Shown here piece by piece: positions 1 to 9,078 of a stretch of 64,000 bases of DNA. The notes under the pieces are model-generated. The model searched no databases. It was not told the DNA's origin and saw only the letters and a program-made list of their open reading frames with translations. This stretch comes from Brachyspira suanatina. GTDB taxonomy: Bacteria > Spirochaetota > Brachyspiria > Brachyspirales > Brachyspiraceae. The stretch covers positions 1,258,995 through 1,322,994 of the forward strand of contig NZ_CVLB01000001.1 in the NCBI RefSeq assembly GCF_001049755.1, read 5' to 3'. A program made the translations under genes and the position numbers. How positions within the stretch are numbered: the stretch's first letter is position 1; the number at the start of each line of letters is the position of its first letter.

Positions 1-43
1 ATAAAAATAATAATTTAAGAAGTAAAAAAATATAATTGTTTAA

Positions 44-317
44 ATATACTGAAAATTTTTAAGTTTGTCAACTTATGCACTTTATATATGTATTATCAAC
101 TTTTTTACCGCACAAAAAAGTTGCAAAAAACGCAAGTGCTATAACCTTATATTATTACAATATATATTAAATGTGTGATAATACTTAAAATTGGGGATAA
201 AAATGCAGTTTTTTTGGTTCTTTTATACTAATAAAAGAACTGGGGTGCGGGGCAAAGCCCTGCAAGTATTTTTAATTAAAAAATTAATTTTGACAAACTC
301 TAAAATTTTCAGTATAT
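44..317. mobile_element. MITE-like element with inverted terminal repeats
   Basis: Positions 44-71 and 290-317 are 28-nt inverted repeats that differ at two central positions. The 218 bp between them have no convincing reading frame. Inside, 217-225 pairs with 232-240 (arm GTTCTTTTA, loop TACTAA), and 246-253 pairs with 257-264 (TGCGGGGC / GCCCTGCA, loop AAA, one wobble). The GC-rich hairpin stands out in this AT-rich DNA. Small size, matched ends and no ORF suggest a miniature non-autonomous element or a dispersed palindromic repeat; no clear target-site duplication is visible. The remainder of 1-434 holds nothing I recognise. Confidence 0.5.
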
Positions 318-434
318 ACTACATTTAAAATATATTTAACTTATATTTATTAATATTTTATAATATTAATGAATGCTTATACGTTATTAAATAACTATAA
401 TTTTATAAAATATAATCATTTCATATATCAAATT

Positions 435-1664
435 TTAACTTCTGTAAGAACCATTAATTTTTACATAATCATAAGTTAAATCACATCCCCAAGCTGTAGC
501 TTTACTTTCTCCGCAGTTCATATCTATTGTTATTTTTATTTCATCTTCTTTTAATATTTTTAAAGCTTCATCTTCATCGAACTCTACACCGTATCCGTCT
601 TTATAAACATTCATTTCACCGTATTTTGAACCAACATTTATAGAAACTTTATTTATATCAAAATCAGCATCAGTATAACCTATGGCACATGAAATTCTTC
701 CCCAATTCATATCGCATCCATACATAGCAGCCTTTACCAAATTTGAAGTTATTACAGATTTAGCTATCTTTCTTGCCAATTTTAAACTTTCAGCATTAAT
801 TACTTCGCATTCAATTAATTTTGTAGCACCTTCTCCGTCTTTAGCCATTTGCTTTGATAAATAAGTATTTGTCATATTCAATGCTTTGCAAAATATTTTA
901 TAATTATCATCTTCTTTATCAATTAAAGTATTTTTAGCTTCTCCGTTTGCAAGCACAACGCACATATCATTTGTAGAAGTATCTCCGTCAACACTGATCA
1001 TATTGTATGTATATTTAACATCTTCGCTTAAAGCCTTTTGAAGCATTTCGCTTGATATGTTGCAGTCAGTAGTTACAAAAGCAAGCATTGTAGCCATATT
1101 AGGGTGAATCATACCGCTTCCTTTTGACATTCCGCCTATATGAACTTTCTTTCCGTCAATTTCAAATTCATAAGCTATTTCTTTCATAAATGTGTCAGTA
1201 GTCATTATGGCATTTGCGGCATTTTTGGCATACTCTGCAGAATGATTTGCATTCTCTATAAGTGTCTTTATATTTTTTTGTATTGGCTCTATTGGTAAAG
1301 GAACTCCTATAACACCAGTAGAAGCAACAGCCACATCTTTTTCATCAATACCTAATACATCAGCTGTGAGTTTGCACATTTCTTTTGCTTTATCCACACC
1401 GTCTTTATTACAAGTATTAGCATTTCCGGAATTGCATATAACAGCTTTTGCTTTTCCGTCTTTTAAATGCTCTTTGCTTACTGTGATATTTGCTCCGCAT
1501 GCTTTGTTTTGAGTATATACTGCAGCAGCAGAACATAGACTTTTACTATAAATTATTGCTAAATCTTTTTTTTCGCTATTCTTTTTTATACCAGTATGTA
1601 TTCCGTTTGCTAAGAAACCTTCAGAAGCACATATTCCGCCTTCAATTTGTTTAAAACTATCCAT
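435..1664 (-). CDS. argJ: Bifunctional glutamate N-acetyltransferase / ornithine acetyltransferase ArgJ
   Basis: ArgJ moves the acetyl group from N-acetylornithine to glutamate, and in bifunctional forms also uses acetyl-CoA, in the cyclic arginine pathway in the cytoplasm. The 409-residue length is normal. The family's self-cleavage site is visible as NMATML, with the nucleophilic Thr at residue 192, preceded by the KGSGMIHP stretch. The end NGSYRS is typical. The gene follows argC on the same strand after 127 bp, so the pair probably forms an operon. The sequence does not tell whether it is monofunctional or bifunctional. Confidence 0.95.
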   Translation of the reverse strand: MDSFKQIEGGICASEGFLANGIHTGIKKNSEKKDLAIIYSKSLCSAAAVYTQNKACGANITVSKEHLKDGKAKAVICNSGNANTCNKDGVDKAKEMCKLTADVLGIDEKDVAVASTGVIGVPLPIEPIQKNIKTLIENANHSAEYAKNAANAIMTTDTFMKEIAYEFEIDGKKVHIGGMSKGSGMIHPNMATMLAFVTTDCNISSEMLQKALSEDVKYTYNMISVDGDTSTNDMCVVLANGEAKNTLIDKEDDNYKIFCKALNMTNTYLSKQMAKDGEGATKLIECEVINAESLKLARKIAKSVITSNLVKAAMYGCDMNWGRISCAIGYTDADFDINKVSINVGSKYGEMNVYKDGYGVEFDEDEALKILKEDEIKITIDMNCGESKATAWGCDLTYDYVKINGSYRS

Positions 1665-1791
1665 TTATAATCTCCTATTTATTTATAAAATCAATTGTTA
1701 TTTATTAAATCAATTTGTTATATTCTTTTTTATTATATTAATAAAAATTGTTCACATTAAATGTATACCAAGCATTCACAATTTTTATATT

Positions 1792-2850
1792 TTAAAAAGC
1801 TGGAGGAATAAAATTTAAACCTTCATCTTCTTTTAAGCCTAAAGCTATATTCATATTTTGTATTGCCTGTCCTGCAGCTCCTTTTACCATATTATCTATT
1901 GTTGATACTATTATTAATTTATTTGTTCTATCATCCATATGCAAAGATATATCACAATAATTTGAGTATTTAACATATTTTAAATTTGCTATCTCTTTTA
2001 TATTCAATACTCTTACAAATGCTGAATCTTTATAAAAATCTTTATAAGTATTATGTATATCTTCTAATTTAATATTTTTATTTTCTAATTTAGCATATAT
2101 TGTTGAAACTATTCCTCTATTTAATGGAAGCAAATGAGGAACAAAAGTAACTTTTATATCTTCGCCGTATATATTTGATAATGTCTGTTCTATTTCAGGT
2201 GTATGTCTATGCTCTGCAATTTTATAAGGAGCAAATGCTTCATTACATTCAGTGTAGTGTGTATTTAATTTTAACTCTCTTCCTGCACCTGTCGCACCTG
2301 ATTTTGAATCGATTATAATATCATCTTTAATTATCAATTTATTTACCAATGCTGGGGCTAATGCTAAACCTATAGAAGTAGGGTAGCAGCCTGGATTACC
2401 TATAATTTTTGCATTCTTTAATTCTTTTTTATTATATACATTATCATATTTAATTATTTCAGGTATTGAGTATATTGCTTCTTTATGAAGATTTTTATAT
2501 TTATATTCATTACCATACCAATTTTTATAATCTTCTTCATCATCTAATCTGAAATCAGCACCTAAATCTATAAACAAAATATTTTTTTCAAAACATTTAT
2601 TTGCAATATCATCGCTTAATCCTGCAGGCAATGATGCAAATACAACATCAGTATCTTCAAATATTTCATTTTCATCTAATAATAATTTATCTAAGTTTTT
2701 ATTTAAATTAGGATATATCTCATTGATATTTTTTCCTACAAAACTTTTTGAAGAAAGATTTTTTAATTCTACTTTACTATGAGATAATAATAATCTTATT
2801 AATTCTGCACCTGCATATCCTGTTGCACCTATAACGGATACTTTTATCAT
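1792..2850 (-). CDS. argC: N-acetyl-gamma-glutamyl-phosphate reductase ArgC
   Basis: ArgC reduces N-acetylglutamyl phosphate to the semialdehyde with NADPH, the third step of arginine synthesis. The N-terminal Rossmann motif GATGYAG is at residues 8-14. The catalytic Cys is residue 155 in GNPGCYPTS, and the HRHTPEIEQ segment (about 226-234) carries the catalytic His region. The length of 352 residues is usual. It is the promoter-proximal gene of argC-argJ. No other arginine gene is in the window. Confidence 0.95.
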   Translation of the reverse strand: MIKVSVIGATGYAGAELIRLLLSHSKVELKNLSSKSFVGKNINEIYPNLNKNLDKLLLDENEIFEDTDVVFASLPAGLSDDIANKCFEKNILFIDLGADFRLDDEEDYKNWYGNEYKYKNLHKEAIYSIPEIIKYDNVYNKKELKNAKIIGNPGCYPTSIGLALAPALVNKLIIKDDIIIDSKSGATGAGRELKLNTHYTECNEAFAPYKIAEHRHTPEIEQTLSNIYGEDIKVTFVPHLLPLNRGIVSTIYAKLENKNIKLEDIHNTYKDFYKDSAFVRVLNIKEIANLKYVKYSNYCDISLHMDDRTNKLIIVSTIDNMVKGAAGQAIQNMNIALGLKEDEGLNFIPPAF

Positions 2851-3171
2851 AATACAATACTCCTATATATTAATGGTTAATATTATTTTGTTTTTATTTT
2901 TTTATGAGATTTTAATTATTGAAAAGAAAATTAGAGGCTTAACGCCTTGAAGAATTATTGAAAAATAAATTGTAATTAATTGAATTTACGTTATACATTT
3001 TTATTTTTTCCTAAAAACATTTACTATTGACAATAATATTATTATAAATAATAAAAAATGTCAAGTAATTTTATATTTATTTTTAAAATATATTTTAAAA
3101 TATTGATTTTTTATATTCTTGCAATTATAATGTTTTAACAATAATGATATTTTAATGGGGCATTTATATAT
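2851..3171. other. Divergent intergenic region argC / exbB-like gene
   Basis: This 321-bp AT-rich gap must hold the promoters of both divergent operons. A short hairpin, AGGC-ttaa(c)-GCCT, lies at about 2935-2948. A TTGACA sits at 3027-3032 on the plus strand but lacks a convincing -10 at the right spacing. I looked for a cobalamin riboswitch box because of the downstream corrinoid genes and saw none. Confidence 0.3.
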
Positions 3172-3804
3172 ATGAATAATATATTCGGTTCAGAGAGTCT
3201 TTTAAATTCTGCTATGATGGTTTGCTGGATAGGACTTCTTATATCTTCAGTATTGGGATTAACAATAATAGTTGATAGATTTATTTATTTTACTAGAATA
3301 AAATCACAGGATAATTCATTAGCACCTAAGCTTATTTCTTTAATAAAAGATAAAGAATTAAAAGCAGCTATTGCATTATGTGAAACATCAAAATCACCTT
3401 TAGCAAATATTATAATGTCAGGGCTTAAAAATATTGATATGCCTAAAGAATCTATGCAAAGTGCATCCAATAAGGAGCTTCCAAGACTCGAAAGATTTAT
3501 TTCGGCACTTTCTACAATATCAACAGTTGCTCCATTACTTGGACTTTTAGGTACTATACTTGGTATGATACAATCTTTTGCTGTAATATCAGTTGCAGGA
3601 AGCGGAAACCCATCTGCTTTGGCTTCAGGTATTGCTAATGCTCTTCTTACTACAGCAGCAGGGCTTATTATTGCCATACCTACAGTTGTATTTTATAACT
3701 ATTTTGTAAATACTCTTAATGAAAGAATTTTATTTATAGAAAATTTATCAAATGAAGTTTCAGATTATATAATAAATGACAGCAATACTAAAACAGAAAA
3801 TTAA
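3172..3804 (+). CDS. MotA/TolQ/ExbB-type proton channel protein
   Basis: This family forms the inner-membrane proton channel that energises TonB- or Tol-type machines. The 210 residues show the expected three membrane segments: about 15-37, then the pair at about 115-140 and 155-180. The conserved block PLLGLLGTILGMIQSF (about 122-137) is diagnostic. It is followed after 62 bp by a corrinoid-type ABC transporter on the same strand, so it may energise outer-membrane import of the same ligand. ExbD and TonB partners are not adjacent, which is odd for this family. ExbB and TolQ cannot be separated from sequence alone. Confidence 0.8.
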   Translation: MNNIFGSESLLNSAMMVCWIGLLISSVLGLTIIVDRFIYFTRIKSQDNSLAPKLISLIKDKELKAAIALCETSKSPLANIIMSGLKNIDMPKESMQSASNKELPRLERFISALSTISTVAPLLGLLGTILGMIQSFAVISVAGSGNPSALASGIANALLTTAAGLIIAIPTVVFYNYFVNTLNERILFIENLSNEVSDYIINDSNTKTEN

Positions 3805-3866
3805 TAATTGACAATAACAATTCTTTAGTTTATACTTCTGCAATTAAAAAATTAAAGAAGTTTTTT

Positions 3867-4808
3867 ATGAAAACTATCAGAATATATTTATTTCTAATTT
3901 TTATTAGTATATTTTTATTTTCATGTAATAATGCAGATATAAATAATCAAAACTTATATATGAAAGATAGGGCAGGAAATGATATTATTCTTCCTGAAAA
4001 AATAGAAAATATAGCATCTTTAACACCATCAGCTACAGATATTATATTGTCATTAGGTATTTCAGATAAGATAATTTCTTTTGATTCTACTTCAAAAGAA
4101 ATTTTACAGACTAATAATATTGATGTATCTAATATACCTGTTTTTGATATGCTTAATCCTGATTCAGAAAAAATCATAGCAATGAAACCAGATATTGTTT
4201 TTGTTAATAATTTTAGTGTATTTTCTGGAAAAACTTCTTTAGATTCTATAAAAGCTTCAGGTATATGTGTTGCGGTTATACCTAGCAGCGATACCATAAA
4301 ATCTATAGAAGATGATATAACTTTTTTAGGTAATGTTTTGAATAAAAGTGATGCCGCTTCTAATATTATTAACATTATGAATAAAAATATAGAAAATATT
4401 AGAACTATAGGAGAAAGCATACAAAACAAAAAGAAAGTTTATTTTGAAATATCTGCTTTGCCTAATTTATATTCATTCGGCACTAATGTTTATATAGACG
4501 ATATGATAAATATTATAGGAGCATCTAATTTATTTTCAGATAAAAATTCTTGGATAAGCACTTCAGAAGAAAATATATTATTTTCAAATCCTGATATAAT
4601 ATTTACAAGCGTTGACTATATTGATAATCCTACAGAAGAAATATTAAAACGTAAATCTTGGCAGAATATAAATGCCATAAAAAATAAAGATGTATATTAT
4701 ATAGCTTCATCTTCATTACCTACACATAATATTGTAAATGCTATGATTATGATGGCTAAATATGCTTATCCTAATGAATATAAAGATATTGAAATAATTA
4801 GGAATTAA
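3867..4808 (+). CDS. BtuF/FecB-type substrate-binding lipoprotein
   Basis: This is the periplasmic binding component of a metal-chelate ABC importer (PF01497 type). The signal peptide ends in a lipobox with Cys20 (LFSC), so the protein is probably a lipoprotein. The stretch SLTPSATDIILSLGI after the first beta strand is the family's usual opening. It lies 5 bp upstream of the permease gene. The family takes cobalamin, haem or siderophores; the adenosyltransferase at the end of the operon favours a corrinoid. That substrate is inferred from context. Confidence 0.85.
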   Translation: MKTIRIYLFLIFISIFLFSCNNADINNQNLYMKDRAGNDIILPEKIENIASLTPSATDIILSLGISDKIISFDSTSKEILQTNNIDVSNIPVFDMLNPDSEKIIAMKPDIVFVNNFSVFSGKTSLDSIKASGICVAVIPSSDTIKSIEDDITFLGNVLNKSDAASNIINIMNKNIENIRTIGESIQNKKKVYFEISALPNLYSFGTNVYIDDMINIIGASNLFSDKNSWISTSEENILFSNPDIIFTSVDYIDNPTEEILKRKSWQNINAIKNKDVYYIASSSLPTHNIVNAMIMMAKYAYPNEYKDIEIIRN

Positions 4809-4813
4809 TTATA

Positions 4814-5821
4814 ATGATAAAAAAAATTATTATAATTTTATTGTTAGTAATTATTTCTACTGTATTGTCAATATGTATAGGAAGCGTATTCATACATCCG
4901 AAAGAAGTATTTGCTATTTTATTATATAAAATTTTTAATATAGAGTTTATGAATATAGATAAAATAAATGCTGATATCATAGGCATTAGACTTCAGCATT
5001 CTATATTATCATTATTTGTTGGAGCTTCATTATCTATAACAGGAGTTGTGATACAGTCAATACTAAGAAATCCATTAGCTTCAGTATATAATTTAGGCAT
5101 ATCATCAGGTGCCGGACTTGGAGCTGCTTTGCTTATAATTATGACAGTATCTTTTAATCAATATTTTTTTATAGGCGTATCAATGGTATTCTCTTTTATT
5201 ACTATATCTTTTATATTATTTATATCAAAAAAAATAGATAAGTATATGAGTAATAATTCTATAATACTTGCTGGTATAGTTATATCATTATTTTTAAGTT
5301 CTGTAATGAGTTTTTTATCATATATGTTTCCAAAATATTCAAATCAAATAATACTTTGGCAGCTTGGAAGTTTATTTGTAAGAAATAAATTAGATATTTT
5401 TATAATAATATTGATGACTTTAATATCATTGTTATTACTAATGAAATATTCAAGCGTATTAGATATAATGACATTCGGAGATGAAACTAGTTTATCTCTT
5501 GGTATAAATGTTAAGAATATGAGAATATTTTTTATATTGATTTCATCGTTTATAACAGCGGTTTTAGTGGCATTTACTGGAATAATTGGTTTTATAGATT
5601 TAGTATCTCCTCACATAACAAGAAAAATATTCGGCGCTAAGCATATAATTGTACTTCCTATGTCTGCTTTAATGGGAGCATTAATATTAAATGTTTCTGA
5701 TATATTTTCAAGAATTGTAGTTTCAGGCTCTAATATCCCAATAGGTATTGTTACTGCAGTGATAGGGGCTCCTTTCTTTTTGTATATATTTATATCAAGC
5801 AGCAATAATAAAGGAATGTGA
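4814..5821 (+). CDS. BtuC/FecCD-type ABC transporter permease
   Basis: A 335-residue polytopic membrane protein of the FecCD family. It is hydrophobic throughout, with the typical motifs SITGVVIQSILRNPLA (about 75-90) and GFIDLVSPHITR (about 256-267), the latter forming the coupling region to the ATPase. It probably works as a homodimer in the inner membrane with the binding protein upstream and the ATPase downstream, from which it is separated by 5 and 6 bp. Confidence 0.9.
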   Translation: MIKKIIIILLLVIISTVLSICIGSVFIHPKEVFAILLYKIFNIEFMNIDKINADIIGIRLQHSILSLFVGASLSITGVVIQSILRNPLASVYNLGISSGAGLGAALLIIMTVSFNQYFFIGVSMVFSFITISFILFISKKIDKYMSNNSIILAGIVISLFLSSVMSFLSYMFPKYSNQIILWQLGSLFVRNKLDIFIIILMTLISLLLLMKYSSVLDIMTFGDETSLSLGINVKNMRIFFILISSFITAVLVAFTGIIGFIDLVSPHITRKIFGAKHIIVLPMSALMGALILNVSDIFSRIVVSGSNIPIGIVTAVIGAPFFLYIFISSSNNKGM

Positions 5822-5827
5822 TTTATT

Positions 5828-6607
5828 ATGAATGATATAAATAAAACAAATAAAATGATAGAAGTTAAAAATTTATATTTAAGCTATTCAAATAAAAAAG
5901 AAGTTTTAAAAAATATATCTTTTGATGTAAATGCAAATGAAAGTTTATGTATTATAGGTCCTAATGGATGCGGAAAAACTACTTTGATTAAATCATTATG
6001 CAGAATAATAGATTTTGATAAAGGCGAAATACTTATTAATAATGAAAATATAAAAAAAATAGATGTTTATAAAGAAATGGCTATGATGAGTCAGATATCA
6101 GCAATATATTTTGGATATACTGCTTATGATACTATAATGATGGGAAGGTATTCAAGCTATAAAGACAAATTATTATCAATGCCTACAAAAGAGGATAAAG
6201 AGTTTGTAATTTACTATATGGAAAAACTAAAGATAATGCATTTAAAAGATAAATTAATAACAGAACTTTCAGGCGGAGAATTGCAAAGAGTATTTTTAGC
6301 GAGAACATTTGTTCAAAACCCTAGCATAATACTTATGGATGAGCCTACTAATCATTTGGATTTAAATAGTCAGATAGAATTAATTGATAGTTTAAAAGAA
6401 TGGGTTTTAAATGGTTCAAGATGCATTATAGCTGTACTTCATGATATAAATGCCGCTTTTAATTTGTCTGATAAATTATTGGTTTTGAAAAATGGAAGTT
6501 TTCAGTATTTTGGAAGTATTGAAGATTTTGATATTGCTATGCTTAATAGTATATATGATATAGATGTAATAAATTATATGAATAAATCTTTTGATAAATG
6601 GAAATAG
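5828..6607 (+). CDS. BtuD/FecE-type ABC transporter ATPase
   Basis: The ATPase of the presumed corrinoid importer, 259 residues. Walker A is GPNGCGKTT, the signature is LSGGELQR, Walker B is IILMDEPTNHLD, and the switch His is in VLHDINAA. All catalytic motifs are intact. It lies 6 bp after the permease and 25 bp before the adenosyltransferase. Substrate assignment rests on the operon context. Confidence 0.9.
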   Translation: MNDINKTNKMIEVKNLYLSYSNKKEVLKNISFDVNANESLCIIGPNGCGKTTLIKSLCRIIDFDKGEILINNENIKKIDVYKEMAMMSQISAIYFGYTAYDTIMMGRYSSYKDKLLSMPTKEDKEFVIYYMEKLKIMHLKDKLITELSGGELQRVFLARTFVQNPSIILMDEPTNHLDLNSQIELIDSLKEWVLNGSRCIIAVLHDINAAFNLSDKLLVLKNGSFQYFGSIEDFDIAMLNSIYDIDVINYMNKSFDKWK

Positions 6608-6632
6608 TGTTATTATAAAATTAATATAGAGT

Positions 6633-7394
6633 TTGTTTATGAGAGTTATAACAGAAGAAATGATTATAAATGATATACTTGATAAAGATGTATCAGAATA
6701 TTTTATAGAATATGGATATTTTTTAACTCCTGCTGCAAGAAAATATTTAGAGTCTAAAAATATAGAAATTAAAATAAAAACTAATAATTGTAATGTTGGA
6801 AGCTTTACATCAAATCCTAAATCGTATGGAATAAAAGAAATAGAAAATATTGAATACTATATAGATTATGAAACTAATAAAATACTAGATACTAAACCAG
6901 AAAATTATACTCATTTATATGATAATGTATTGGCGGAAAAAAATCATCCTAGAATAATATTAAGAGGTAAATTAGATAGTTTGCTTGCTTTGATAACAGA
7001 TATAGAGTATGAATTTAAAGAAAGGCAAGAATATAAGTTATTAGAATATTTAAAAAAGTATCATAAACTTATTCATACAATATTATATTCAGAAGTTACA
7101 AATAAAAGTTTAGAATTAGATACTATATTTGATTTGACAGAGGAAGAGATTAGAAAAATATCTCATCATCCCAAAGAGTATTTCGGATGTGATCATGTAT
7201 TTATCAATTGTGATATGCCTTATACAGTTATAAAACTTAATTTGATAAGAACAGCAGTTAGAGAAACTGAATTAATAGCTTATAATGCATTAAAAAATGA
7301 AAGAGAAGATATTATTAAAGTTTTGAATCGTATGAGCAGTGCTGTTTATATATTGATGTTAATAGCATATACAGGTAAAGATATACTTGAATAA
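6633..7394 (+). CDS. EutT-type ATP:cob(I)alamin adenosyltransferase, metal-motif-less class
   Basis: This protein probably adds the 5'-deoxyadenosyl group to imported corrinoid. It matches EutT in the N-terminal LTPAARKYLESKNIEIKI (about 31-48), the central HLYDNVLAEKNHPRI, the ISHHPKEYFGCDHVF region, NLIRTAVRETE and the C-terminal LNRMSSAVYILM. The Cys-rich metal site of enterobacterial EutT (HX11CCX2C) is absent, with one Cys at the equivalent place; Listeria-type EutT also lacks it. No ethanolamine ammonia-lyase genes are nearby, so it may serve other B12 enzymes. The start at 6639 (MRVITEE) is equally possible. Confidence 0.8.
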   Translation: MFMRVITEEMIINDILDKDVSEYFIEYGYFLTPAARKYLESKNIEIKIKTNNCNVGSFTSNPKSYGIKEIENIEYYIDYETNKILDTKPENYTHLYDNVLAEKNHPRIILRGKLDSLLALITDIEYEFKERQEYKLLEYLKKYHKLIHTILYSEVTNKSLELDTIFDLTEEEIRKISHHPKEYFGCDHVFINCDMPYTVIKLNLIRTAVRETELIAYNALKNEREDIIKVLNRMSSAVYILMLIAYTGKDILE

Positions 7395-7413
7395 AAAATA
7401 TTCAATATATATT

Positions 7414-7441
7414 TTGACAAATTTTTTTCTATTAGTATAAT
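7414..7441 (+). promoter_or_regulatory. Strong sigma-70 promoter for rluA-like gene, leaderless
   Basis: TTGACA (7414-7419), a 16-nt spacer, then TATAAT (7436-7441), both hexamers perfect. Transcription should start about 7 nt downstream, at 7447-7450, which coincides with the ATG at 7449. No Shine-Dalgarno sequence fits between. The transcript is therefore predicted to be leaderless. Confidence 0.7.
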
Positions 7442-7448
7442 CATATTT

Positions 7449-8486
7449 ATGAGAAAGAAAAAAAATAAATTGCATGAAAATATAGAAGAATTATACAAAA
7501 AATCTGTAATAAGAAAATGCCGTATAGAAGAAGATGTTGAAGAAAATACAAGATTAGATAAATATATGGGAGATAGATTTTCTTATTATTCAAGAAATAA
7601 ATGGCAGGATTTAATAGGTCAGGGTTTAGTTCTTCTTAATAATAGTAAAGTAAAATATACAAGAGCAGTAAAAAAAGGCGATGAGATAGCCTATCATATC
7701 ATAGGAATGAAAGAGCCTGAAGTAGATAAAAATGTTACTATAGTATATGATGACGGTGATTTAATAATAGCAAATAAACCAGCTAATTTACCTGTTATAC
7801 CTTCTGGTAAATATTATCATAATACACTTCATACTATTGTTAAAAACATGCTTAACAGCAATATAAATATGCTAAATAGGATAGATAGAGAAACTAGCGG
7901 ATGCGTAGTTCTTTCAAGAAGCAGTAAATCAGCATCGAATTTTTGTGCTATGCTTGCAGGAAGAAAAGTAAATGGAAAGCAGTATAAAAGAAATTCAATA
8001 AAAAAGACATATATCGCCATAATAGAAAATGCCAAAGATATAGAGGATAAATTCACTGTTGAAGGCTATATGCTTGAAAGCGGACATAAATATTACAGAA
8101 GATTTCAAATGCTCCATAAAGAAAATATAGAAGGTTCAAAATATTCAAAAACTTCTTTTAAAACCATAAAAAGAATAGGAGATTATGCTGTTGTTATGGC
8201 TAGGCTCTATACAGGAAGAATGCATCAGATAAGAGTGCATTTATATTCTAAAGGCTTTTTTATGGTAGGTGATAAAATATACGGTAAATACGGCCCTAAA
8301 GTTTTCGATGATTTTATAGAAAAAGGTATTATTCCGGAAGGTTTTTTCAATAGACAGGCTTTACATGCCTATAGTTTGAAATTTAATCATCCAATCACTG
8401 ATGAAATAATCAAAGTAAAAGCTCCTTTACCCAAAGATTTAAAAGAACTAATCAAAAAAATAAAAAATAATGTAAAAAATAAGTAA
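7449..8486 (+). CDS. RluA-family pseudouridine synthase
   Basis: Converts specific uridines in rRNA or tRNA to pseudouridine. An S4-like RNA-binding domain occupies about residues 34-85 (TRLDKYM onward) and the catalytic domain about 95-330. The catalytic Asp146 sits in RIDRETSG, the RluA form of the RLDxxTSG motif, and GRMHQIRVH is the second family motif. The next in-frame Met (residue 40) lies inside the S4 domain, so the ATG at 7449 is the likely start although it has no ribosome binding site. Which RNA position is modified cannot be told. Confidence 0.88.
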   Translation: MRKKKNKLHENIEELYKKSVIRKCRIEEDVEENTRLDKYMGDRFSYYSRNKWQDLIGQGLVLLNNSKVKYTRAVKKGDEIAYHIIGMKEPEVDKNVTIVYDDGDLIIANKPANLPVIPSGKYYHNTLHTIVKNMLNSNINMLNRIDRETSGCVVLSRSSKSASNFCAMLAGRKVNGKQYKRNSIKKTYIAIIENAKDIEDKFTVEGYMLESGHKYYRRFQMLHKENIEGSKYSKTSFKTIKRIGDYAVVMARLYTGRMHQIRVHLYSKGFFMVGDKIYGKYGPKVFDDFIEKGIIPEGFFNRQALHAYSLKFNHPITDEIIKVKAPLPKDLKELIKKIKNNVKNK

Positions 8487-8503
8487 AAATATTGTAAAAA
8501 AAC

Positions 8504-8531
8504 TTGACAAATATATTAAAAGTGCTATACT
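8504..8531 (+). promoter_or_regulatory. Sigma-70 promoter for PepSY-like gene
   Basis: TTGACA (8504-8509), a 16-nt spacer and TATACT (8526-8531). This leaves a leader of about 45 nt ending in a good ribosome binding site (AAGGAG, near 8569) before the ATG at 8582. Confidence 0.65.
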
Positions 8532-8581
8532 TATAATTGTAAAGATAATTTACATACGTCAATATTTAAGGAGAGTGAATC

Positions 8582-9010
8582 ATGAAAAAATTATCTATCT
8601 TTTTAGCATCATTATTTATTTTATCAGCTTCAAGCCTTTTTGCCGACATGGTAGTTCCGCCTTCAGCATTGCCTCAGCAAGCTAGTTCATTCATACAGAG
8701 AGTTTTCCCTGGTACTCAAATTTGGAAAGTTGAAAGAGATGGAAGAAAATTTGATGTTCAATTATCAAATGGAGTATCTATAGACTTTTTAGCTAATGGT
8801 GATTGGCAGAATATAGACAGTGAATATGCTCCTATACCTGATGCTGCTTTTCCTCCTGCTGTTATACAGGCTGTAAAAAATGCTTATCCTCAAGCTGCTG
8901 TTATAGATGCAGAAAAAGAGTGGGGCAATTATAAGTTAAAATTAAATAATATGATGGAGCTTATGGTAACAGGAAACGGACAGATTATGAGACAAAAATT
9001 CGATGACTAA
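8582..9010 (+). CDS. Small secreted PepSY-like protein
   Basis: A 142-residue protein with a clear signal peptide (cleavage after about residue 21, SSLFA-D), so probably periplasmic. The mature part holds two similar units, about 29-75 and 86-140. Each has a helix followed by strands: VFPGTQIWKVERDGRKFDVQL and AYPQAAVIDAEKEWGNYKLKL respectively. This is the pattern of PepSY-like (PF11396, beta-lactamase-inhibitor-like fold) proteins, often binders or inhibitors of other periplasmic proteins. It is a single-gene unit with its own promoter and terminator. Its partner is unknown. Confidence 0.7.
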   Translation: MKKLSIFLASLFILSASSLFADMVVPPSALPQQASSFIQRVFPGTQIWKVERDGRKFDVQLSNGVSIDFLANGDWQNIDSEYAPIPDAAFPPAVIQAVKNAYPQAAVIDAEKEWGNYKLKLNNMMELMVTGNGQIMRQKFDD

Positions 9011-9034
9011 TTTTTAATAATTAATGATGTATTT

Positions 9035-9078
9035 AAATAAAAGCGGTTGGATTTTTACTAATCTTGCCGCTTTTATTT
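9035..9078. terminator. Bidirectional terminator between convergent genes
   Basis: AAATAAAAGCGG (9035-9046) pairs with CCGCTTTTATTT (9067-9078), flanked by A and T runs on both sides, so it can end transcription of the PepSY-like gene and of modC, whose stop codon it overlaps. Confidence 0.75.

Noticed and set aside
2851-3171. Cobalamin riboswitch before the corrinoid operon
   Set aside because: No B12-box-like sequence was seen; the short GAGGC/GCCTT hairpin is too small.
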